Under the pieces are notes generated by a model. It did no database searches and had not been told where the DNA came from. It was given only the letters and a program-made list of their open reading frames with translations. A program made the position numbers and the translations under genes. From assembly GCF_024159085.1 (NCBI RefSeq), contig NZ_JAMZDE010000001.1, positions 62,001 through 126,000 on the forward strand: DNA of 64,000 nucleotides. Reading direction: 5' to 3'. How positions within the stretch are numbered: the stretch's first letter is position 1; the number at the start of each line of letters is the position of its first letter. Below are positions 16,544 to 23,510 of this stretch, in pieces. This DNA comes from Idiomarina rhizosphaerae. GTDB taxonomy: Bacteria; Pseudomonadota; Gammaproteobacteria; Enterobacterales; Alteromonadaceae.

Positions 16544-17041
16544 TTATTCGAAACGAAAGTGCACAGAGTTTTCGCCTGCTTCAAGTAGGCGCCAGCTTTC
16601 AAATTTGATCCCGACGCCATGCTCAACTTCCCACTTAGCCCAAAACCCCATGCCGAAAGTTCCTAGATCCTTCCAGGAGGGAATAAATAAGCTCTGATAA
16701 AGCATAACTGGGGCTAAGTCTTCAGCAGAATTGACGAGAGGAGCATGCACATCGGGGTCTTCACCCCACTCTTGAAAAGCTCTCCGATATATGTCGACAT
16801 TTGCCTGGTAGTCGATAGAGATTCGCTCGACGGCTTGCCGATGAATGGTATCAATTTGTTCAAGATAACCCAGCAGCGTCTTCTGCTGACTCTCCGTCAC
16901 AGCTCTCTTCTGCCCCACAAAGCAGACTTCTATAGATTCTTTTTGTCGCAAGAAGGGCACGTGCAACTCACCAACTAGCAGGTCGTCTTCCTTTCGAAGT
17001 CCCTCAAGCCACTCAGCAAGGTTTTCTAACTGCACAGACAC
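16544..17041 (-). CDS. Uncharacterised protein, possibly DUF6985-like
   Basis: A 165-residue soluble protein without a signal peptide. The second half reads as alternating strands with FGMGFWAKWEVEHGVGIKFE near the C-terminus. That pattern recalls the DUF6985/DUF2004-type domains found among immunity-like proteins, where a tryptophan and 'EHGxGI' motif recur; the match is from memory and tentative. It lies 36 bases downstream of the 17078-17398 gene, with no attC between them, so they may share a cassette. Confidence 0.45.
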   Translation of the reverse strand: MSVQLENLAEWLEGLRKEDDLLVGELHVPFLRQKESIEVCFVGQKRAVTESQQKTLLGYLEQIDTIHRQAVERISIDYQANVDIYRRAFQEWGEDPDVHAPLVNSAEDLAPVMLYQSLFIPSWKDLGTFGMGFWAKWEVEHGVGIKFESWRLLEAGENSVHFRFE

Positions 17042-17077
17042 TCTCCTTTCAGCTCAGGTCTCAACCACTCGAACTTG

Positions 17078-17398
17078 CTAAGTTTTGTATTGCGCAGAAC
17101 GGTAATCACCAAATGATTGTTTAAGAGCCCCATTAATAAAGTCGCAGACTTCCTCTAGACTTACCTCTTTTTCCAGAAACTCGCTCAATTCTTTTGCTAT
17201 AGAGTTGATTTGCTCAATGCTTGCGTTTTCTATGTCATGCTTTTGAAATTCGTTGCCAAATGCATCGGTAAGTATTTCATAACCATCTTGGTTGCAAAGA
17301 AGCTCTATATTATTGGGTACGGCATCATTGACTCTGTTGATAAACCCATCACAGACCGAATGGACCATGTCATCGTGGTTATTAAATCCGTTTACCAT
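17078..17398 (-). CDS. Uncharacterised 106-residue protein
   Basis: A small acidic protein, MVNGFNNHDDMVHSVCDGFI onward, mainly helical, with no recognised family, signal peptide or membrane helix. It begins 23 bases after the end of a degenerate attC-like site, with CGGAGAG before the start codon, which fits the first gene of a cassette. Function unknown. Confidence 0.5.
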   Translation of the reverse strand: MVNGFNNHDDMVHSVCDGFINRVNDAVPNNIELLCNQDGYEILTDAFGNEFQKHDIENASIEQINSIAKELSEFLEKEVSLEEVCDFINGALKQSFGDYRSAQYKT

Positions 17399-17420
17399 AT
17401 TCGTACTATCTCTCCGGGAA

Positions 17421-17505
17421 ACTTGACGTCCGCGGCTCGCGCAGCTTTGGAATAGTAGCGAAGCCGCAACGGAAAAGCCATTGCCAAGCCTGCCTTTGCT
17501 AACTC
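17421..17505 (-). repeat. Degenerate attC-like site (TTGCGGCT type)
   Basis: On the minus strand it runs from GAGTTAGC through TTGCGGCTTCGC, ATTCC and GAGCCGCG to GTCAAGT. This is the same arrangement of arms as at 20561-20646. The right core has C in place of the second T of GTTRRRY, which would be expected to impair recombination. Confidence 0.4.
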
Positions 17506-17591
17506 TTTACAAGCCACTTAGCTAACTCAATTTCGTTGGCAATTGCTAACACTTGCTACAAGTTCACGATACTCAAGATTAGAAGCGACCC

Positions 17592-18137
17592 TTACCTGGC
17601 AGTTGTTAAAGTATTACCTACGGCTTCCAGAATAAATGAAACGCGCTTTTCAACAGAACTACGCGGCACTTCCAAGGTTTCGTAACCCCATTCCAGATAC
17701 CACCTCTTCATACCTTCGTACACTGCAACAGCTTGTTCAAACGTTTGATCGCGCTCTGCATCAGTGACGTAAATATCCTTCCACGGAGGCAGAAGAAAAA
17801 TAGTTCTATTGTAAGGAAAGTCATGAATATACTGTTCAGCTTGCTTTTGGGTCAGTGCGTTTTCCGCATTAAGCATATACAACGCGTCCAGCACACCTCT
17901 ATCAAAGAATGTGTGGCAGCCGCTATCTGCCTTTCGATATTTATCGATATCTGCACTTAGTATTTCCTGAGCAAACAAGACCGGTTCCGGACGAGCCGAC
18001 AACCCCGCCGCTAACCGCTCTTTGATTATCTTCCGGCCAGACTCTGGTGCGAAATTGTATCCACACTCGGCAAGAGCAGTAAGGATTGTTGTTTTGCCAG
18101 CACCGGGGCCGCCGGTAATTACGAATCGATTGTTCAT
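17592..18137 (-). CDS. AAA_28-family ATPase/kinase
   Basis: A 181-residue P-loop protein. The Walker A GGPGAGKTT is at residues 9-17, CGYNFAPESGRKIIKERLAAG follows, and FFDRGVLDALYML supplies the Walker-B-like aspartate. The order matches the AAA_28 family (Ttd14/NadR-kinase-like), whose members bind or phosphorylate small ligands; the substrate is unknown. Its ATG follows directly on the core of a short attC-like site, whose GGGGGGAG acts as ribosome binding site. It is probably a single-gene cassette. Confidence 0.8.
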   Translation of the reverse strand: MNNRFVITGGPGAGKTTILTALAECGYNFAPESGRKIIKERLAAGLSARPEPVLFAQEILSADIDKYRKADSGCHTFFDRGVLDALYMLNAENALTQKQAEQYIHDFPYNRTIFLLPPWKDIYVTDAERDQTFEQAVAVYEGMKRWYLEWGYETLEVPRSSVEKRVSFILEAVGNTLTTAR

Positions 18138-18142
18138 CTCCC

Positions 18143-18173
18143 CCCTAACGCCATCTGCAATGCTCGGTTATGC
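18143..18173 (-). repeat. Short attC-like site
   Basis: Read on the minus strand it extends from GCATAAC to GTTAGGG, about 31 bases, with GGCGTTAG as right arm, between two genes in cassette position. It closely parallels the short site at 16505-16537. It is too short for the usual two-box attC stem. Confidence 0.4.
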
Positions 18174-18180
18174 GATATAA

Positions 18181-18711
18181 TCAAACGTCTTCGGAAAAGT
18201 GACGACTGCAGTATCCATTTAGGTCAGCTCCTCCCTCTCTTGCCAGAACACAGTCAATCCATGCCTCCCGCTCGAAAGACAGCACCTTCAGTTCCCACAC
18301 GCACGCACCGATTCCTGTGTGGGCCACGTCCGCAAATTCCGGGTTTTCGGTATCACGGGAGAAGTACACATGGTGTTGCAGCATATTTTCGCCCGTCCAC
18401 CAATCAAGAAGCACAAAACATCCTTCGCGTGCTTCGTGTACGATCATGATACCCACACCATAACGGTCAAGAGAGTCGAACAGCACGTCACCGTCATCAC
18501 TGACGGCGCTTCCGTCGAGTTGTACAGGAGGTGTTGGTAAAGCCTTGCTAGCAAGATCGATTGCGCTCTGCACGAGCGTCGAATTCGGAGTCTCGCCTTG
18601 TGCTGAAATGCCATAGATCTTGACGCGCCATCCATCGATAGTCGCGAGTTCGAGAAACCGGATTGGTCGTGTGGCATAAGAACCCGCAAAATCGAGGTCA
18701 ACGTTTTTCAT
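18181..18711 (-). CDS. Uncharacterised protein, cassette-borne
   Basis: A 176-residue soluble protein, MKNVDLDFAGSYATRPIRFL onward. It contains WRVKIYGISAQGE, GVGIMIVHEAREGCFVLLDWW and HTGIGACVWELKVLSFEREAWI. I recall similar unannotated proteins in Proteobacteria but no named domain. The clear start ATG is 26 bases downstream of the GNAT gene, with GGGAG before it, so it is likely to be the second gene of that cassette. Function unknown. Confidence 0.55.
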   Translation of the reverse strand: MKNVDLDFAGSYATRPIRFLELATIDGWRVKIYGISAQGETPNSTLVQSAIDLASKALPTPPVQLDGSAVSDDGDVLFDSLDRYGVGIMIVHEAREGCFVLLDWWTGENMLQHHVYFSRDTENPEFADVAHTGIGACVWELKVLSFEREAWIDCVLAREGGADLNGYCSRHFSEDV

Positions 18712-18737
18712 AAAATGGCTCCCATAGTATAGAGCTG

Positions 18738-19220
18738 TTAAATACAGGCGAATTCTTCAAGTGCTTTTCCAGCCAAACGATAGCCTATCCATTCATTTTG
18801 AGGTTCCGCACCTATTGAATTATAGAACTGTATCGCGGGTTCATTCCAATCAAGTACGCTCCACTCGAAGCGACCACAGTTTTTCGACAATGCAATTCTT
18901 GCAAGGTGCTTCAGAAGAGCTTTCCCAGCACCGACGCCCCTGTGCTCAGGAGAAACATACAAATCCTCAAGATATAACCCATGCTTACCGAGCCATGTTG
19001 AGAAATTGAAAAAATAAACCGCAAAACCAATGGGTTCGTTATTGAAGTGACAAACAATGGCATTAGTGGTCGTTTTGTCGCCAAATAAAGAATTTTCTAT
19101 ATCAGCGACTGTAGCCAATACTTCATTCTCTGCTTTCTCATAAGCCGCAAGCTCCGTAATAAAACGATGAATCAGAGCCGAGTCTTCAATTGTGGCTTGA
19201 CGAATTTCTATACCTGACAT
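18738..19220 (-). CDS. GNAT acetyltransferase, diamine/spermidine N-acetyltransferase-like
   Basis: A 160-residue protein. FITELAAYEKAENEVLAT at ~20-37, IGFAVYFFNFSTWLGKHGLYLEDLYVSPEHRGVGAGKALLKHLA at ~68-112 and FEWSVLDWNEPAIQFYNSIGA at ~118-138 are the SAT1-like arrangement, with acetyl-CoA-binding RGVGAGK. This subgroup acetylates polyamines, thialysine or related amines; the exact acceptor is not known. The start has AGGAG six bases upstream and follows a well-formed attC core, marking the first gene of a cassette. Confidence 0.85.
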   Translation of the reverse strand: MSGIEIRQATIEDSALIHRFITELAAYEKAENEVLATVADIENSLFGDKTTTNAIVCHFNNEPIGFAVYFFNFSTWLGKHGLYLEDLYVSPEHRGVGAGKALLKHLARIALSKNCGRFEWSVLDWNEPAIQFYNSIGAEPQNEWIGYRLAGKALEEFACI

Positions 19221-19243
19221 TTTATACTCCTGTTTCTATCGAT

Positions 19244-19290
19244 ATTTAACGTCGCAATCAGGCGTCTGTCCCGTGTATTGCGGCGTTAGC
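19244..19290 (-). repeat. attC recombination site
   Basis: A 47-base site on the minus strand, from GCTAACGCCGCAATAC to GATTGCGACGTTAAAT. The two ends are complementary (CTAACGCCGCAAT against ATTGCGACGTTA, with one extra-helical difference) and enclose a short variable loop. Cores RYYYAAC and GTTRRRY are intact. It overlaps the stop of the nitrilase-like gene and ends 24 bases before the next start codon. Confidence 0.75.
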
Positions 19291-20017
19291 AAGTTTTTTT
19301 CACGCTAGCACTTCCACTCTGGGTATCCAGAACAACTATTCCCTCAGACTCTTCATCTATCTGAGCAAGGAATTCCCCTCGAATGTTCCAGACTGCCGAC
19401 TGACCGACGCTAAGAAAATCGTCGCTCGGCCCGACACAGTTAGCCATGATTACAAACATATTGTGGCTTCGAGCAACAATGGGATAATGCTTCATTGCTT
19501 TGGCTACTCCCCCAGCAGGTTTTGCGACACTGGCCAGATATATATCAGAAGATAAGGCGGCTGCATCGTTAGCATGATCCATTTGAAGTGATTCGTAACA
19601 AATGGCCGGCGTTAACTTGAAGCCCTGCCTCTCAAGCAAAAGCTGCCCATGACCCGGCACGAAGTAGGGATTCTCATCCGGGTGAAGTTGTTGTTTTGCG
19701 TATAGGCGCCGAACTTCACCAGGCGTAAACCAAACCATTCCGATATACACATCAGAACCAGCAATGATCGGCATACCGACACCTATAATCAGATTGTAGT
19801 TATTGCTGCACTCTTGAAAAAGATCAAGTCGCTGGTCGCCTACTTCGATAGCATGAGAGTCAGCGAGTCGTGGTTCAAACCCTGTGAGCGAAAGTTCAGG
19901 GAAGAATAACACATCTGCTCGTTCGGTAACCGCCAGTTCAATCAGCTCAAGATGCTTATCACAGTTAGCCTGGAAATCACCTGCTATTGGTCGAAATTGA
20001 GCGGCACACACCTTCAT
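19286..20017 (-). CDS. Carbon-nitrogen hydrolase (nitrilase superfamily)
   Basis: 243 residues from the ATG at 20015-20017 (AGGAG seven bases upstream). The Glu-Lys-Cys triad is intact: E41 in FFPELSLTGF, K108 in LYAKQQLHPDE and C140 in LTPAICYESL. The compact length and single domain fit the C-N hydrolase fold; family members cleave amides, nitriles or carbamoyl groups, and the substrate is unknown. It shares a cassette with the HTH protein upstream: 60 bases separate them and no attC lies between. A few extra upstream codons are possible. Confidence 0.85.
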   Translation of the reverse strand: MKVCAAQFRPIAGDFQANCDKHLELIELAVTERADVLFFPELSLTGFEPRLADSHAIEVGDQRLDLFQECSNNYNLIIGVGMPIIAGSDVYIGMVWFTPGEVRRLYAKQQLHPDENPYFVPGHGQLLLERQGFKLTPAICYESLQMDHANDAAALSSDIYLASVAKPAGGVAKAMKHYPIVARSHNMFVIMANCVGPSDDFLSVGQSAVWNIRGEFLAQIDEESEGIVVLDTQSGSASVKKTC

Positions 20018-20080
20018 CATCGAACTCCTGCCCAATCTGGCTCTGTTTCAAAAACTTGCTGAAGCCTCTGGTTATTACAT

Positions 20081-20461
20081 TTACAGCTCTCCATCATTTC
20101 GGAGCTTCCTGATATCGTTCGATATTGTTTTTTGAGAATACATTGTTTTTTCAGCTATTTGCGTTTGATTAAGACCTTCTTGCACCAGACTTTTTACTGT
20201 GGTACGCCTCTGTTGGGCAGGTAATTTCTGGATATGCTCAGTAGCGGTTTTTGTATAGCCGTCAATTGCTTTTTGTGTTTGTATGACCCTTGCTGCTCCG
20301 TCTGAGGAATCTGCCTTCACTGTGATAGAACCATCGCTAGTTTGGTTGATCTCGTACCGGCTTACAGTTCCGGCCTCAATTGCACTGGCAAGGGTCCGTA
20401 GGGTGTTCGCCACATTGGTTTTTGATTGAACCATTAGTTCATTCTGAGGCTTATCTGACAT
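20081..20461 (-). CDS. Small HTH protein, probable regulator
   Basis: A 126-residue protein. Residues ~1-70 are mostly polar. The C-terminal ~45 residues contain LVQEGLNQTQIAEKTMYSQKTISNDIRKLR, a sigma-70-region-4/LuxR-like helix-turn-helix. The start ATG has GGAG eight bases before it. Upstream is an unusual ~100-base leader with a perfect 14-base palindrome, suggesting an own promoter and autoregulation, whereas most cassette genes lack promoters. It precedes the nitrilase-like gene and may control it. No named family recognised. Confidence 0.6.
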   Translation of the reverse strand: MSDKPQNELMVQSKTNVANTLRTLASAIEAGTVSRYEINQTSDGSITVKADSSDGAARVIQTQKAIDGYTKTATEHIQKLPAQQRRTTVKSLVQEGLNQTQIAEKTMYSQKTISNDIRKLRNDGEL

Positions 20462-20510
20462 TGGTAAAGCTCCACTAGATTGAAATGGGTGTGGAGCATA
20501 TCAGCACCTA

Positions 20511-20524
20511 CTAGTAATTACTAG
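20511..20524. promoter_or_regulatory. 14-base perfect palindrome, candidate operator
   Basis: CTAGTAATTACTAG lies 50 bases upstream of the small HTH gene and inside the same cassette. Its position fits an operator for that HTH protein. The AT-rich surroundings could hold the promoter. Confidence 0.4.
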
Positions 20525-20560
20525 CATTTCTTATGAAGACACCAAAGGGTTCAGTCTAGG

Positions 20561-20646
20561 TCAAAACGCCGCTCAGCACGCGCGGTTACGGAATGGAGGC
20601 GCAGCCGCAATGCAGTAGCCGTCGCCGTGACTGGCATGGTTAGAAA
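20561..20646 (-). repeat. attC-like site (TTGCGGCT type)
   Basis: Minus strand: TTCTAACCATGCC, then ATTGCGGCTGCG and CATTCC, then GCGCG and GAGCGGCGTTTTGA. The left core is good. The right core is degenerate (GTTTTGA instead of GTTRRRY). The internal arms match those of the 17421-17505 element. It follows the stop codon of the zinc-ribbon gene by eight bases, as in a cassette. Confidence 0.5.
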
Positions 20647-20654
20647 TCCCTGCC

Positions 20655-20960
20655 TCAAAGCTCTAATTCTGACTTCGGAACGAACTTCCCGGACATAGCC
20701 TCGGATACGTATTGTGTGCCCTTAGCGGAAGACTCTACAGAAATTACCAAAAGGTGATCGTCGGGCGTTTGTTTGGCTCGCTCTGAAAAACTATTTCGTA
20801 TTCTCTCCGGTGCTGTCTTGAGGTAATTCTCGGCCCGCCTTGAGACCTGAAAATAGCTGCAATTGGAGCACTTAAAGTATTTAACATTCCCAGCATCGAC
20901 ACAGTAGAACTCAGCGGCGGATGAACAAAGTGGGCAGTCTTGATTCGCGGTGTCACGCAT
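20655..20960 (-). CDS. Small zinc-ribbon protein, cassette-borne
   Basis: A 101-residue protein with an N-terminal double CxxC ribbon (CPLCSSAAEFYCV... and YFKCSNCSYFQVS, residues ~9-40) that should bind zinc. The rest is a short helical part with DDHLLVISVESS. The start ATG is preceded by AGGAGC and lies 21 bases after an attC core. No named family recognised; a nucleic-acid-binding or regulatory role is possible. Confidence 0.6.
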   Translation of the reverse strand: MRDTANQDCPLCSSAAEFYCVDAGNVKYFKCSNCSYFQVSRRAENYLKTAPERIRNSFSERAKQTPDDHLLVISVESSAKGTQYVSEAMSGKFVPKSELEL

Positions 20961-20980
20961 TTATTTCCGAGCTCCTCTGA

Positions 20981-21068
20981 TTTCTAACGTAGCTATAAAA
21001 GGCGCGTGTTAGCGCGTCCAGTGAAGGTCGTTTTTGGCCGGAACGTTTTTTGATAGCTTTGTTAAATT
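20981..21068 (-). repeat. attC recombination site
   Basis: About 88 bases. Minus strand: AATTTAACAAAGCTATCAAAAAACG on the left, GGACGCG...CGCGCC in the central stem, and TTATAGCTACGTTAGAAA on the right. AGCTAT/ATAGCT and ACG/CGT pair as the outer arms. Both cores are good, and the central GGACGCG arm is shared with the site at 22042-22102. Confidence 0.72.
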
Positions 21069-21529
21069 TCATTTAGCACACCACTCTCAGTAAGGATTGG
21101 TTGTGCTGCCCATTGATAGAATTCTGATTTATCCTCGCTCCACGTCCACACGCCATCAGTTGTAGGCCAAACCATTTGTAGCACCTCAAACTCACCTCCG
21201 TCGTGCAGCCAAAACCCCCAACCGAAATACTCTTTGTAGTACTTCTTTGCTACTTGAACAAAGCATACGTCGAAATTTCCTAGAAAGTCAGGGTAGAACT
21301 TACCTGGTTCAAAGACCTCGCCAGAAAGAAGACGGTCTTTGTAATTATTTGCCATGGAATGAGCTAGCTCTGTTTTAAGGCCCATAATCACTACATCAGG
21401 TTTGTTTTGCTTCTTATTGATACCGATAGAGTAGGTAAATGAAGGCTCTCCTTCAGCTTCTGCGACGTTGAGTACATGGCATCCGTACTCTTCGATATCA
21501 CTTAATACTTTTCTATCTCTATCGTCCAA
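21062..21529 (-). CDS. DUF4262 domain protein
   Basis: A 155-residue protein that is essentially one DUF4262 domain. Visible are EYGCHVLNVAEAEGEPSFTYSIG near the N-terminus, DVVIMGLKTELAHSMANNY, FGWGFWLHDGGEFEVLQMVWP and a C-terminal tryptophan-rich segment. The family is common in bacterial accessory DNA and has no known activity. The start is TTG with AGGAA eight bases upstream and follows the core of the attC at 21547-21642, so this is a single-gene cassette. Confidence 0.8.
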   Translation of the reverse strand: MDDRDRKVLSDIEEYGCHVLNVAEAEGEPSFTYSIGINKKQNKPDVVIMGLKTELAHSMANNYKDRLLSGEVFEPGKFYPDFLGNFDVCFVQVAKKYYKEYFGWGFWLHDGGEFEVLQMVWPTTDGVWTWSEDKSEFYQWAAQPILTESGVLNEI

Positions 21530-21546
21530 ATCGATACTTCCTCGAA

Positions 21547-21642
21547 ATTTAACGCCTCGTTAAGAGGCAATAAAGTAGTTGGCTAAATTAGCGACGAAAG
21601 AGCAAAAGCCAACTGTTTTTGTCCTTTTAAACGACTCATTAG
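21547..21642 (-). repeat. attC recombination site (long form)
   Basis: About 96 bases. Minus strand: GCTAATGAGTCGTTTAAAAGG on the left, AGTTGGCTTTTGC and TAGCCAACTAC as inner arms, CCTCTTAACGAGGCGTTAAAT on the right. This closely follows Vibrio-type attC sites, which have GTTTAAGAG and CTTAACGAGGCGTTA at the same places. The left outer core is imperfect. Confidence 0.75.
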
Positions 21643-22022
21643 CAGTACATTTTGCCAACAAGATCGCCATAGCCCCAAATAACAGTACCTGAAGCTAACA
21701 ATATGAACTCGACTCTATCGTAAAGGAGCCTATTATTGCTGCGCATGGTGTCCATTATATCGTGTAACTCTTCAGCTTTTTCACCAAATTTTTTATTTAC
21801 TGCTGACTTTAAAAGAGTCAGGTCACTATCAATTTTACCTTTGTAGTCTAGCCACACAATGTAAACACCATAGACAACAATAATTGACCCGCTTCTTGAA
21901 AACCAAGACCAGTCACAGGTAAAAACACTAGGTAATACACCAAAGAAAACTACTATAAAAATAGCTTTGATTGGTATTTTCCAATGCTCATCAAGATCTT
22001 TGATTTTATCGATGATATTCAT
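21639..22022 (-). CDS. Uncharacterised membrane protein, cassette-borne
   Basis: A 127-residue protein with membrane helices at about residues 16-33, 40-58 and near 105-122, and a helical cytoplasmic stretch between (LTLLKSAVNKKFGEKAEEL). No family recognised. The start ATG is 22 bases after the core of the attC at 22042-22102, though no clear ribosome binding site precedes it. Function unknown. Confidence 0.55.
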   Translation of the reverse strand: MNIIDKIKDLDEHWKIPIKAIFIVVFFGVLPSVFTCDWSWFSRSGSIIVVYGVYIVWLDYKGKIDSDLTLLKSAVNKKFGEKAEELHDIMDTMRSNNRLLYDRVEFILLASGTVIWGYGDLVGKMYC

Positions 22023-22041
22023 ACTGCGATTTTGCCCGTAC

Positions 22042-22102
22042 TGCTAACGCTAAGCTAAGCGGCGCGCTTCAGCGCGTCCTTGCTTGAGCGTTTTGTTATA
22101 AC
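22042..22102 (-). repeat. attC recombination site
   Basis: A 61-base site on the minus strand, from GTTATAACAAAACGCTCAAGC through the GGACGCGC/GCGCGCC stem to GCTTAGCTTAGCGTTAGCA. The right end and the TATAACAAA left end are the classical gammaproteobacterial (VCR-like) attC form. It overlaps the stop codon of the 22096 gene. Confidence 0.8.
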
Positions 22103-22563
22103 TCTTTAAACACTAATTTATTCAATTCTTTTGAATCAGAACACCATTTTTGAGTCCGTCCAAAAAGACATATTTGTTTTTTAGGAAAGTAATCACTTGG
22201 ATTACCAAATTCAATATCAATAAACGATTTCGCTGGCAAGTATGCTACAGAAGTTGTTTTAAGTGTTTCTGTAGGTTTTAAATTTTCATAACCAACAGGG
22301 TGTGTTGTTCTAAACTGGTCATTCAAGTCTTTATCTGAATCAACAGAGAACGCAGTCATAACCCCCCCTACATCACCGCTATTAGTAACTGTAAATGTAC
22401 ATGATTTGTCACGGCACCAAATATCGACTAACTCTAATTTAAAATCTTTTTCAAACATTTTATTCCACGCATATTTAAATCCATCTACAACTGCGGTTCC
22501 AACACCTGCCGCAAAAATAACACCGAAAAACCATGCCATTTTTGTTGGTTTGTATTCTGACAC
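22096..22563 (-). CDS. Uncharacterised single-TM protein, first visible cassette gene
   Basis: A 155-residue protein with one N-terminal hydrophobic segment (WFFGVIFAAGVGTAVVDGF, residues ~11-29) and an extracytoplasmic strand-rich domain with cysteines in DIWCRDKSCTFTVTNSGDVGG, LFGRTQKWCSDS. The strand order suggests an immunoglobulin-like domain. The start is GTG with AAGGAG seven bases upstream. In the cassette direction (minus strand) this is the first gene, so an integration site or integrase would be expected to its right, but greB lies there. Function unknown. Confidence 0.55.
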   Translation of the reverse strand: MSEYKPTKMAWFFGVIFAAGVGTAVVDGFKYAWNKMFEKDFKLELVDIWCRDKSCTFTVTNSGDVGGVMTAFSVDSDKDLNDQFRTTHPVGYENLKPTETLKTTSVAYLPAKSFIDIEFGNPSDYFPKKQICLFGRTQKWCSDSKELNKLVFKEL

Positions 22564-22967
22564 CTAAACTCTCCTTGAGTTATAACATTTGTATATTGTG
22601 CGTTCATTGAATTGCTGTTTTTTTCTTTGCAACCCTTTAATAACCCGTTCTATTTTTCAAAAAAACCACCAAAAACAGACAAACTAATTCGAGCATGCTC
22701 ATTTTTGATCTCACGAGTGCGCAATATCTAACTTTTTGTTTTTATTATGTAGTTGACATTAAACGAGTTAAATACCCAATACAACAATAAACTATGCAAT
22801 ATTACTGACAACAGAGCGTTTCAAGTTAACTTAAAAGTGCTGATTAAATTCGCCTACGCATTTACTATCAAAACTTACATACCCTTACCAATCTACCATT
22901 CCCCTCGCTGCAATAACCCAGTAAAATCCCCATCTATAATTCAACGCAGGCAATAACGAATCAGCGT
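22564..22967. other. Non-coding stretch between the cassette array and greB
   Basis: 404 bases, AT-rich, without a convincing gene; a 67-codon frame on the plus strand has no ribosome binding site. It starts with GTTATAAC 13 bases from the first cassette gene, which resembles the outer part of an attC and may be the scar of a lost site. The rest must contain the greB promoter and, if the array was ever next to its platform, the remains of an attI site. I cannot identify either one. Confidence 0.5.
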
Positions 22968-23447
22968 ATGAAAACCAATTTAATTACCCGTGGCGGTTAT
23001 GAAAAGTTGCAGCAGGAGCTTGAACACCTTTGGCGTGTAGAACGTCGCGAAACGGTGGAGAAGGTTTCCTGGGCGGCGAGCCTCGGTGACCGGTCTGAGA
23101 ACGCAGACTACAAATACAACAAACAAAAGCTACGCAAAATTGACGGCCGTATTCGCTACTTAACCAAGCGTCTGGAGCAGGTGAAGGTGGTGTATTATTC
23201 GCCTCAGCAGGACGGTAAGGTGTTTTTTGGTGCCTGGGTGGAAATTGAGGACGAGGACAAGAATGTTCGCGCCTTTCAAATTGTCGGGCCAGATGAAATT
23301 TATGATCGCAAAGACGCAGTGTCTATTGACTCACCCATGGCGCGAGCCCTGCTGAAAAAGCAGGTAGACGACGAAGCGGAAGTTAACACACCACAGGGTA
23401 CTAAGACCTGGTTCATTAATAAGATAAGTTACCAACAGCCCGCGTAG
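22968..23447 (+). CDS. greB: Transcript cleavage factor GreB
   Basis: A 159-residue protein. The N-terminal coiled-coil (LITRGGYEKLQQELEHLW, ASLGDRSENADYKYNKQKLRKIDGRI) carries the acidic tip DRSENADY needed to stimulate RNA polymerase to cleave backtracked RNA. KVFFGAWVEIEDED opens the FKBP-like C-terminal domain. The basic residues RVERRETV and the KYNKQKLR stretch mark GreB rather than GreA. It lies 63 bases before tex, which probably shares its transcript. Confidence 0.95.
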   Translation: MKTNLITRGGYEKLQQELEHLWRVERRETVEKVSWAASLGDRSENADYKYNKQKLRKIDGRIRYLTKRLEQVKVVYYSPQQDGKVFFGAWVEIEDEDKNVRAFQIVGPDEIYDRKDAVSIDSPMARALLKKQVDDEAEVNTPQGTKTWFINKISYQQPA

Positions 23448-23510
23448 CCAATTCGTGATAGTATTCGTCCCCATTATTTGTCGTAAAGTTTCAAAACTAA
23501 GAGATGTACT

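Noticed and set aside
22753-22956. 67-codon plus-strand frame in the gap before greB
   Set aside because: No ribosome binding site, biased AT-rich composition and no recognisable protein; probably chance.
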